Source: Nematostella vectensis
Lineage: Eukaryota; Cnidaria; Anthozoa; Actiniaria; Edwardsiidae
Reading direction: 5' to 3'
NCBI RefSeq assembly: GCF_932526225.1
Contig: NC_064034.1
Coordinates: 12,474,887-12,538,886 of the forward strand
DNA length: 64,000 bases
The notes under the pieces are model-generated. The model was not told the DNA's origin and did no database searches. It saw only the letters and a program-made list of their open reading frames with translations. Shown here piece by piece: positions 38,401-50,400 of this stretch (position 1 is the stretch's first letter; each line of letters opens with the position of its first letter). Both the position numbers and the translations under genes were made by a program.

Positions 38401-41400
38401 GTCTTTGCTAGTTTATGTTATCATCACGTGGAGCCGTCCGATGAGATGAGAAAGATAAGATAAATGAGATGTCTCTAGATATTGCTATAATTCCGATAGG
38501 AGGCTCTTTGAAGCACAGCGCCAGCGGCAAATGCGTCCACCCGTATAGCGGTGGCTACACTGCTGGTACGCAAATGTGTATCTATGGGGACTGCGACCTT
38601 CCCAGGATAAAGATCGACTTTATGAGTCAAGGTAAGGACATCGCGTGGTATGTGAAGACAACACACAAGGTTTTGTCTGCGTTTGAATACAGCAGATTGA
38701 CAAAAGGTTGTCGTCAACCGGCTCCGAGTATACGCGACAAGCCCGCATGTCAGCATGGGTAAAAACCACTGAAGCTCCTGCATATATTAGCCACCGCTAC
38801 CGTGTCTAATGCTGCATTCACACCAAAACCATGTAGCTAAACAAGGATTTTCTTTGCCTGATAACTTGCTAAGTTTCTCATTGTGTTGAATTCTTACTAG
38901 CTAAATGATCACTTAGTAACATATACAGCACAGTCTATTCAGTTTTGTTAATCGTTCTGTCCATTGTTGGGAGATTGAGACTTAAACCAGTTTAATTAAA
39001 CCACCTTTAAACTGATTTAAAGTGCTAGTATGAATGCGGTATAAGTCTGAAGTAATGCGATGGCTAATATATGCAGCTATGCACTTCAGTGGTTTTTACC
39101 CAGGCTTACATGCGGGCTTGTCGCGTGGTCGCGTAGCTGGTTGACGACAATGTTTAGTCAAACACTGTAAGTATGACACTGCACCCGCCTGTCCCATTGT
39201 CGTGAGCATCAACGATTAATATTGAGCATGCATACATACACATGGTATTCGCTCTGCCTATTACGATAGCATTTATACACTTCTTGTCTTTAGAACCCGC
39301 CGAATAGAAGAAATAACGTTTATTATACATGGTTTACTCCCAAGAAAAGGCTAATTTAAGGTTCTCATTTTTGGCAGACTGCTTATTACCTCTCGGAATG
39401 GCTAGCCGTAAGATCAAAGATGACCAGATCTCTGCTTCGTCCTTCACCAACAAAGACCATATGGCAAAACATGGACGTCTTGGCGGGAAACAGGCGTGGT
39501 GCGGACGCGGTGACCGCGAGCAATACTTGCAGATAGATTTGAAAAATGTGGGTACCAGTGGTCAATTTTCCGATTCTCACTCAAACGCACGCGCAATATC
39601 AGATGCGCCCTTTTGTTTGGACGGTTATCACTTGTGTTACGCTTTTAAGGGGCGTCTCTAGAGAAAACGCAGGGTAAGACCCAGAGTAATTCACTGACCA
39701 CGAATCAATAGGCCATTCCAGCTATAAGCATGCGCGCACACTCACCATGGGAACCAACCTAAACTACCGGCATGCAGTGCGCGCATTTTTTTATGTAATC
39801 TTAAAAAAAACTGTGGTAACGGATCACTAAATTTATCTAGAAACATTTTTTCAATCCAATGATACTAATGCAAGTAATTGGTGTTCTTGCTGTTTAATTT
39901 TGTTATTTGCATTTCGAATGTCAACAAAAGGTGATGACGATATCGAGTGTTGCTCTCAGTGCACCAGACTGGGACTTTGTGAGCGGCTACTACCTCTATT
40001 ACAGTACAGACGGAGAGTCTTGGAAGGCGTACATCGAACAGGATGAGCAGGCGAAACTAAAAGTAGGTGGAGGCTAACTATGCATAGAAATTCTACATGT
40101 CTCCATGAGATGAGCTTTTTATGTCTCTGTAACGAGGGTAGCAAAGATGCCACTGTAATTTTTATCCTCGCGTATGCATTGGATCAGTAGAAACATCGGG
40201 ATTATATCCAAACTAAGACATTTCACCCCATTTTCAACGTTATCAAATATATATGGATTTTTAATTCAACCTTTGATTACATATGGACTTGTAGCCTGGG
40301 GCCAGGCTGCACGTTCACATTTAGATAAAATTCTTGTTCTACAAAAAAGGGCAGTACGCCTCATGAATTTCGCTCCCTTTCGTTCTCATGCTGTACCATA
40401 TTTCATTCAATCTAATATCCTGCCAGTTAGTATGCTTTACTACAAATCTTTAGCTTCTCTAATGTTTGATGTCTATAATAATGCTGCTCCGTCTAACATT
40501 CTAAATCTTTTCACACCTCTTCATGAAATTCACCAATACAACACCCGTGGTTCGTCGGTCGGTAATTTTTATATCAAACAATCGAGACTTAACCAACAAA
40601 AATACTCTTTCTCAAGAATTGGAGCTAAAGTTTGGAATAGCCTGAACACCAACATCAGGAAATCGCCAAAATATAGATTTAAAAAAGAAGTCCAATCAAT
40701 GCTTTTTCAAATGCTTGAGACTGAGGACAGTTATGCTGACATATATACGATACTCAATATTCAACAATAATCCTCCCAAATTTTCTTCTTTACTCTTTTC
40801 CTACTTTTCTTAATATGCAAACAAAAAATATCTATAATTTAATACTTACTATGTATACTATAGTTCTTTTTACTATTTATGAAATCTAACGTCCTTCACT
40901 CTGTCGGTCTAGACTAGCTAAGCTATTTGCCGACAGTGTGTTTATGTAAAATATTATTTGTAAAAGAAAATAAAAAAAAACTGTTCTGTTCTGTTCTGTT
41001 GGATTCCTATACCATTTTCTTGACAGTCGCATTGCTACATGGGAAGATGTACCGATACCTTAAACACGCAATGCACGGATCTCTGGGGATCAGGTAAGGT
41101 TTTTTTTTTTTTTGTTTAATATATATGCCCAAGAGCAAATTCACAATTCCTGCTTACGATGTGCGTTTTGGTGGAATTAGAGGCATACAAGAAGTGATAC
41201 ACATCTAAGCCAGGCGCGTACACAGGGAGGTGCGCAGGGTGGGCAAAATCTGGGTCATATCTCATTAAGGAATCTTCAAATACCAGGATTTCTCCATAAG
41301 ATCCTATGACTGCGCTCCCCCTCCTCAGCCAATCCTGGGTACGCGCCTTTAGTAATACACATTCATTTTTTGTGAGTTTTTATTCCTGTTCTTGTGCTTC

Positions 41401-44400
41401 AGCTGCTCGCTCTGCAGACAAAGCCTGTTACGAAAAGTACAACAAGGAAGGGCGGGAATATGGCACGTGTGACCCATCGACATCTAAACCATGTGCGCAA
41501 AGGTAAGGCAGGGAATATGGCACGTGTGACCCATCGACATCTAAACCATGTGCGCAAAGGTAGAACAGAGGATATGGCACGTGCGACCCATCGACATCTA
41601 AACCATGTGCGCAAAGGTAGGGCACGGAATATGGCACGTGTGACCCATCGACATCTACACCATGTGCGCAAAGGTAGAACAGAGGATATGGCATGTGTGA
41701 TCCATCGACTTCTACACCATGTGCGCAAAGGTAGAACAGAGGATATGGCATGTGTGACCCATCGACTTCTACACCATGTGCGCAAAGGTAGAACAGAGGA
41801 TATGGCATGTGTGACCCATCGACTTCTACACCATGTGCGCAAAGGTAGAACAGAGGATATGGCATGTGTGATCCATCGACTTCTACACCATGTGCGCAAA
41901 GGTAGAACAGAGGATATGGCATGTGTGACCCATCGACTTCTACACCATGTGCGCAAAGGTAGAACAGAGGATATGGCACGTGTGACCCATCGACATCTAC
42001 ACCATGTGCGCAAAGGTAGAACAGAGGATATGGCATGTGTGACCCATCGACTTCTAAACCATGTGCGCAAAGGTAGAACAGAGGATATGGCATGTGTGAC
42101 CCATCGACATCTACACCATGTGCGCAAATGTAGAACAGAGGATATGGCATGTGTGATCCATCGACATCTAAACCATGTGCGCAAAGGTAGAACAGAGGAT
42201 ATGGCACGTGTGACCCATCGACATCTACACCATGTGCGCAAAGGTAGAACAGAGGATATGGCATGTGTGATCCATCGACTTCTACACCATGTGCGCAAAG
42301 GTAGAACAGAGGATATGGCATGTGTGACCCATCGACTTCTACACCATGTGCGCAAAAGTAGAACAGAGGATATGGCATGTGTGACCCATCGACATCTACA
42401 CCATGTGCGCAAAGGTAGAACAGAGGATATGGCATGTGTGATCCATCGGCTTCTACACCATGTGCGCAAAGGTAGAACAGAGGATATGGCATGTGTGACC
42501 CATCGACATCTACACCATGTGCGCAAAGGTAGAACAGAGGATATGGCATGTGTGACCCATCGACATCTAAACCATGTGCGCAAAGGTAGGGCAGGGAATA
42601 TTGCACGTGTGACCCATCAACATCTACGCCATGTGCTCAAAGGTGAGGACGTAATATAGCATTTCGTTATTTTTAATTTTTGAGATTAGATCAGTGATAA
42701 AACGCAAGTGGCTAACTTATTTGACTTTTTAGTGACGTGTTGTGTGGCCAGCTTCAATGTCTGGACACTGTGAATGATAAGCCCGCAGTTATTGACTTTG
42801 GCAGCGGTTACCTTAGAAAATCAATAGGAAAAGGCGTAAAGTGCAGGTAAGAGAAGTATGGAGTTGTACCTTGATTTCAAACGAATGTGTGATTAAAATA
42901 ACGAACAGCCTTTCTTAAGATCCAATCAGCTTCCATTTTCTGGCGCATCACTTCTACTTCTATATAAAATAGAAATCAAAATTTCGCCAACACTCGCAAG
43001 CTCCCGCCAGCACCACACAGCACCTCCCAAGACGGTGTTCAAACTTAGCCAGCATTGCTGGACCAACGTCTGGCCAGCGTCCCGTCAGCAATTAAAGACC
43101 AAAGAGGCTGTAGCCAAACCAACCGCAATATATACTTGACAACAGACTAAAGGTTACGGTGTTTCTATATTCTTTTGCAGCGTGGCGAAATTAAAATCTG
43201 CTGACTACGTCGGTCTGGGCATGGTGCGAGACGGGACGACTTGCGGGTCTAACAAGGTTGCATAATACATGACATAAACACGGCTAGGCTTACTTAAAAG
43301 TGTGAATAGAATGGTAATTTTAAATTAATCATGAGTTGCTCGTTCTAGATTTGCATAAATCACAAGTGTGAGTCGCTGTCGTCTTTACGCCCAAAATCCT
43401 GTCCGTCGATTGGCGGGAAGGAATGCGCCGGCCATGGAGTAAGTGAAACACTTATCCTGCTTTGACACTATATATTGATCTTATTGTGCTTTCTTTTTCT
43501 CGTTAAAGAGGAAAATCACTGTAAGCTCTTATTTCGTGCTTTTAGGTTTGTACGAACGAGGGCAAGTGTGCCTGTGATCCAGGCTATGATATTGCGTCAT
43601 CGTGCGCAAAGGGTAAGTTTCTATTTGTGTTCACCCTCTTCATCTAATGATGTTGTAAGCGCATTTGAGTCTTGGCTTAGACTCAAGGCCCTCAAAAGCA
43701 GTTCTTAAACTTTTAAGTTCACCGGTCACTTTTATTGTTCCGTAATCCCGTAATTCCGTAATCCTCTCTCGTGCTTACCACAATTCCAGTCCCGCCTTCT
43801 TCTTAGCAGCTAAAATCCCTCTTTTAAAAACAACCAATATCACTATAATCCAAGCAATCCCAATTTCAGTTAAAAACGGTAATGAAACCAGCTTACTCCA
43901 CGTCAATTACGTAGCGATCTCAGATTACTTTTAACGGAAAATGCCAGAAATATTTCAAAATCTTAAAAGCAGTGTGTCTTTTAGAAGTATCTTCAAGAAG
44001 TCGACTGATAATTTAGAGCGAATGGCCAGTTGAATAGCGCGGATTCTAATAACATTCTGCAGTCTTTTGTCGGTTGAGATGTCTGTCGGCCTTACGGAAG
44101 TAACTGGTGACAACACCGCTTTAGGTCCCTCAGGATAACATCAGGAAGAAATGTATCAGTACCAAGGAAACCATTAATGGAAAAACAACAATCATAATTA
44201 TTGATGTTAGAATTTGTGAATACAGCGTACTCACCACGCGATGGCTCATGGGGCAAGTGGTCGCAGTGGACTGAGTGCTCAAGGTTCTGTAACGGCGGCA
44301 CGCGCATGCGCTATAGACTGTGTGACAGCCCCTCCCCGCGGTACGGCGGTAAAGAGTGTCATGGAGAAAGAATACTTGAGCAGGAATGTAACACAGATCC

Positions 44401-47400
44401 TTGCCCAGGTACGCACTTGTATTTCTACTCGGGAAACTTTCATTTGCGTCTTAAGAAACTTGAAACAATTAAGATCATCTCCTTAAAAGCCTGTTGGTCT
44501 GATGTATTTCCACGTATTTTCTTTTTGGAAAACCTATTTTGTAGCCCGCCCGAAAAGGTTTCTCAACTGTCTGAGATACGAGAGATAACAGTAGACTCTG
44601 CCTCAGATACAAGATGTTTTACGGGATGGCTCAACTGTGAAACATGTCACATTCTACGTGTAACGCATGTATCATATCACAGCCAGGCCTTAATTCTTTC
44701 ATGTCGTTTACAGAGGCCCATTCGTGTCGTCATATCCAACAACTCGGCAAATCTAAAGGCGTCAACTACCGTGACGGTGTCTACAAGATAAACCCGGACG
44801 GCAAAGGTGCAGTGAAGACGTACTGTGACATGTCACGTGATGGGGGAGGATGGACGCTATTGGTCACTAGCTTTACGAACAAGTGGACGGGGCAAAAGGT
44901 CAAGAAGAACAACGAGGACAAGCCGTCACTCAAACAGGACTTCTCTATTTTGTACAAGGCTGATGACATAAAGAATAGCTTGAATGTGGTCGGAGACAAC
45001 TTTGAGTATCGTCTGGAGGCAAATGAGTTTGGTATGAAAAAAAACTCTTACACGATTTGTGAGTTTATTCAATACATCACCATCAGTCCATTTTACTTAT
45101 TCTGTTTTGAAAGGATAGTGTGTCACAACTAAGATATAATGCAATGCAGCCGGCCGATTTAACTTGACGAATGCGTCTTGCAGGTCGCTGGGGCGGCATA
45201 TGGTCAGCGCCTCGTTCCTATACCTTCCTTGCTACAGATAACTCACAGACTGCTGTGGACCTGACGAAGAAGTTCGATGATTGGGAGTACGACTACTGGA
45301 GTCTGGAGAAACGAATGCCTTGGCTGACTGGCGCGCGTCTCACTACCGCAGGGGACCCTGGACAGTCCAACTATGGGTCTATCACTGGTATCTATTCATT
45401 ATTTTGTTTGTCTGTCTGTTTGTGGTTGTTTTTATTGTTTGTTACTTTGTTTGTTTGCCAATGGGTCAGGACTTCTTCTGAGCTCATTATTTTTTTTCTT
45501 ATAGCTTTACACCGTTATATTATTACCATGGTATTCCATTAAATTAAAATGAGATGAAGTAAAAAAAATCATTTTAAAAAGTTTCCACCTTTGCTTTCAA
45601 AAATCTCTCGTCTGACACTAACTTTTCAGAGATCTGATTTTTTTGTTGTTGTTGCTGTAAAGCAAATCTCAAGGAGTACCATCCTGCCCCGTGGATTTTT
45701 GGCAAAGGGAAAGAGGAACAGCCATCTCGGATTTGGTACTGGTTACGAGAGGGAGAGTACCGCCAGCCCAGCTCATGTATGGATATACTGACACGCAGCG
45801 CGGGTGAACAGCCCGCAAAAGGTAAGCCACGACTATACGAGCATGAGTTGGTCTTTGTATGAATACAGCCGTTTGACAAAAGGTTGTCGTCAAACGGCTA
45901 CGGGACAAGCCCGCATGTAAGCATGGGTAAAAACCACTAAAGCGCCTAGCTGCATATATTTGCCAACGCTAGACCGTCAACGTCTGAAGTTATGCAGTGG
46001 CTAATATATGCATGGCTAGGCGTTTTAGTGGTTTTTACCCATGCTAACAAGTGCGCTTTTTTTACTGTATACGAGCATGAGTCGGGCTATGCATGAATAT
46101 ACTGATGATATGCAGTGCGGGCGAACATATCGCAAAAGGCAGGCCCGTAGCCAGGGTGGGTTCGAGGGGTTCGAATCCCCCCCCCCCCAACTCGGAGTAG
46201 AAGGTCCGCTCATCTAATGAGGGGAAATTGAGTACCCCTGCGAGATAGGACTACCTAAGAGAAAATGGTCCGCTAAATGGGTTAAACGAACCCTCCGCTC
46301 AAAATCCTGGCCTGCAAAAGGTACGCATGCCAGCATATTGAACCATGATCTCTGGCTTCATTGGTTGCGTGCGTGCATGTGTGGGTGAGGAAAGAGGGAA
46401 AATTGTAAGGCAGAAAAGGTTGTAAACAGTGTTTTTAAAGAGTTGCTGATAAGTCCTGATTTTGAGATAAATTGGAATACTAGAATTACTATAATGAAAG
46501 GCACTTGTGTTTTCGTCAGACGGGGTGTTCGCGATCAGCATCGGTGACAAACACGTGCAGACCTACTGCGACATGACCCGAAACGGGGGCGGTTGGACAC
46601 TAGTACTCACCAGGGCCACCAGGCAAGGTTGGACACAGGCCTCCATACAAGAAAAGAATGTTAACGATCCTCGTCTTGATAAAGACTACTCCCTTATTGG
46701 TTTGAGCGATGAGCTGCTGGGTAATCAAAAATTTCAGGTGGGTTGGAAATTGAGATACTAAAACTAGACAAAACTAGACAAACCTTTGTTGATTATTCAA
46801 AAGTGGATGATGAGTCAGGTAAAGAAACTCAAAAATCACCATCAAGGAACAAAGGTTCTACAAATAAAACATTTTTTTGTATTTATAAAGCTCAAAGGAA
46901 AAAAATATAAAAACATTCCCAAATAAGCCGCTGGAAATTAATGCTTTCTAACGCTTAATATTTTTGCTAAGATGACAAAATGGCTCACACACCACCTTTA
47001 ACAAAAAATATGTAGATAAAGATGCTTGGATGATAATATTGCTTTTTTGGCCAACATACCTAAACCTAACTCTAACCCTTACCCTACGTCTGTTCGATGT
47101 CTCTCAATAAGATTTAGCTTTTATTTTTGTGGTAGCTGTAACCATTGTTCCCACCCCCCTCCCACAATATATGTAACACGGGTGCGGAGCCAGGATTGGC
47201 TGAAGAGGTTGGGGGGGCGGTGCAGTAAGAGGTGCATTATGTGGAAAAAGCATTAGTATTTGAAGATTCCTTAATAAGAAATACCCCCACTGTGTTCTCT
47301 GGATGCAAAATATTTCAGAGAACACAGTTCAAGCTGAAAATGTTACTCATGTCAATCTTCAGTATCGCATAGAGGCAGATGGCACCGACACATGGGGCGG

Positions 47401-50400
47401 TATATGGGCAGCGCAAGCCGGGACATCCCTCTCGTCTACCTCAAGTAAACATACGCAAATTAAGTTACTCAAGAAGTTTAGTTCCTGGGATGAAAGTACA
47501 GAGAGCTTAAATACGCGAGCCCCTTATATCGATAAGGGTACCTATACTACAGTCTCATCCCGGTCGGACAAGTCCGGGGCGCTGATATCGGACAGTGGAG
47601 ACTACATAAAGACGGGGAGGCAAAGACCGAGTGTTATACGGATTTGGGTCAGACCAGGAACATGGTAAATATCAAAGACTTGTGCAGGAGCTAGATAATG
47701 TTGTAATTTAACGAGGTTAGACTTATTTGTTTAGAAGGCTTATTGATTTGTCGATATTTTTGTATATAAGCTGAATCGTCCTATCGACGTTCTTCTTAAC
47801 TATAGTAAGTAGTCCCCTGTACTAATTATGCTTTAACTATTTATTGCCAGGTTTATGATTTATTGAACAATCTTTGATTGTACTTACTTAAAACCTTCTA
47901 GATGTAGCTGTTTCTAGGTAAATTAACTACTAATGTATATGTCGAGTTTCAATGGTTGTTTGGCATTCTGACAGGCAGTCCTGTAACCAGATCAAGCTGC
48001 ATAAGAGTCCAGATGTCCGACTTTCGGACGGCGTGTACATGATCGCGACAAAAGACCCCGCCACATATCTCCCGGTGTACTGTGACATGACGTCAGAACC
48101 TGGCGCCTATACCCTACTCGTCACCAGTGCTAACGGCAACTGGAAACCACAGGAAGTCACTGTTAGAAACCAAGGAAGCCCTTCACTTATCAGAGATTAC
48201 TCGATTCTGGGTAGGACGGGTCATCTAGTTATTCCAACTTGTACTCCTTATGATAAAGTTGCTCTTGTGTGAAAGGTTAATTAGGCCTATAAGTGTGTGA
48301 CTCAATGTAATATTTCATAGCCTGTGTGTCAGAGCTAAAATATACTAGTGACTAATGGGGTAGCGAGTACCATCTAGGTTTGGCCCCGTGCTGACAGGCA
48401 CAAACGTTTACGAGAAGGTTATTTAATTAAGCTCTTTTAGAATTCCCGCATTAAGACATTTTTAATAATTATTATTATTTTGATGATGATGATAATCATC
48501 ACATTTGGTAATTTCACTTAGTTGACAAAATACCGGGTTACCCATGCTCTTTTATTATGGTGTAATGTAAAGCATAACAGGGACTGATTCTCAAATAATA
48601 ATAAATAATAATAATAAAATATAATAAAGCTATGCTTGCGTCTCAGATTATGCCGACGACATCAAATCCGCCAGCCATGCCAAGACATTGAAGTACAAGC
48701 TGGAGGCTCGTGAGAGAGGAGCCTGGGGTGGAGTATGGGAGGCACCTAGAGACTATAGGTAAAAGTAAAAGGACCGCGGGCGCTAGGATAGTCCCAGTGT
48801 TTATTTGAAAATGTGAACATTTGAATTCCAGTCAGAGTCGTTGTGTGTGTGTGTTCATCTAGTGAACTATTGATATCCGCTAAAACTGAACCAAATTACT
48901 TGATTTATTTGTAGAACGCGAAGCGCCAAATAATCATTATTATTTAATTCAGCCGACTGAGCCGACTGAGTTGCACACACATAACGTTTCTGATTGAAAT
49001 TCAAATGTTTAAACTTTCAAATTAAGTTAGTTTGAAGACTGGGACTATCCTAGCGCCCGTGGTTTGATGAATGCTTTTATAAGGAAGTGAAAACGTAGAT
49101 TCAAATATCCAACTGTCCCCGTTAATCCCGGGTATAATTGCAAGTATTCGAAATAAAATACCGGCGTCGACTGCAGTAAGTTGCGCTGACACGAATTAAA
49201 ACATATCAGAAGTTATCATGCACCTATACATCTATATCTTTGCAGCTTCACAAAGAAAGACAACAGTCAAACGAATGTCAAACTGATCAATAAGTTGGGA
49301 GACTGGAAGAATAACAAAGACGCCATTCAAAACCGCATGCCTTGGTTAGGGTCAGCCAAAGCGCTGCTGACAACAAATCAGTACTCAAATTGGTACGGCC
49401 CCGGGACACTGATCACTGATAGCGGGGATTTTGACCCTGCACCGTGGATCTACCCGGATGGGTACAATCCCGGAGTCATAAGGTACTGGATTAATGACGA
49501 CGACTGTGGAGCCGACAGAAAACCCGGTAAGTGCAAGGAGTGTCAGAATGTGATGAAAATGTTCAAGAATATGAAGTTTGTTACTTATATCCATTATGCA
49601 ACGACACTCGTAAATGGCGCGACCTGATTGGTCAAGGACACACGCAGGCGTCAATATGCGCGCGCGCTCCCCAAAAAACTAGATTGTAACGTAAGAAATG
49701 AAAACATTTTTATTGTTGTATAAAACAAATAGATGCCATTTTGTGTGTGTGTATGTTCCTATCCTCTAATAGATGCACAGAAGACGTCACAGCGTGTCAA
49801 GAGCAAAAATCATGTACTTTTGTGACGTCATATGTGCATTAGTAATTATTTATCGGGTGCAAGGAGAGGGCTTGGGGCCTAATTCAAAGACAAAAAACAA
49901 AGATTGTCAGCCGTTTTCGCTACAAAGTGCGTCAGATTTCCTATCACAAGGGTGCATTTAGTATTTTTTCTATTTCAATGTGTGTTAGCTGTCTTTTTAC
50001 AAAGTACGTCAAAAGCTTTCTTGTTTATAAAAAGTGCGTTAGGTTCATTAATACAATTTGTTTAACTCTAGTGAAACTGTGATAACAAAGCTAAGCACGT
50101 TTATCCATAGTTGTTGGCATTTATTTTGGAGATGCTATTTTCATATGAAGACCTGTAAGGTCTGTCTGATTAACTGATTTTATTGGTTTCTCTCTCTGTT
50201 AAGTGTATTGATTAGAGATTTTAAATTACTTTTTTGTCTTACTCTCATCAATCACCTTTTATTTATTTTGTTGTGTAGTTTATTAGATTTATGACTTTTC
50301 TGAATAAGGAGTTCTTATTGAATACGACCTCTAACAAATATTGATTGTACTTTTTAATTCTCGGCTTCCACTTCTTCATTGACATACGCGCATGTTTTAA

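Larger units (their letters stand above)
45775..46340. repeat. Degenerate copies of an exon end plus donor, separated by MITEs
   Basis: The end of the exon at 45663-45821 and its donor (ATATACTGACACGCAGCG to CCCGCAAAAGGTAAG) recurs at about 46080-46140 (ATATACTGATGATATGCAG to CGCAAAAGGCAGG). A short piece recurs at about 46312-46330 (CCTGCAAAAGGTACGC). MITE-like elements C and H lie between them. Confidence 0.6.

Noticed and set aside
41394..42659. Open frames of about 390-420 codons on both strands
   Set aside because: They arise only because the 57-bp tandem unit is a multiple of three. They are not in the ADAM frame and have no splice or domain support.
46160..46185. tRNA gene suggested by GGTTCGAATCC
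   Set aside because: Only a B-box-like motif is present; no acceptor, D or anticodon arms can be folded.
47319..47362. Earlier acceptor for the second exon of fibrinogen-like domain 2
   Set aside because: Although open in one frame, joining at 47363 reproduces the YRLEA/YRIEA alignment with domain 1 without an insertion.
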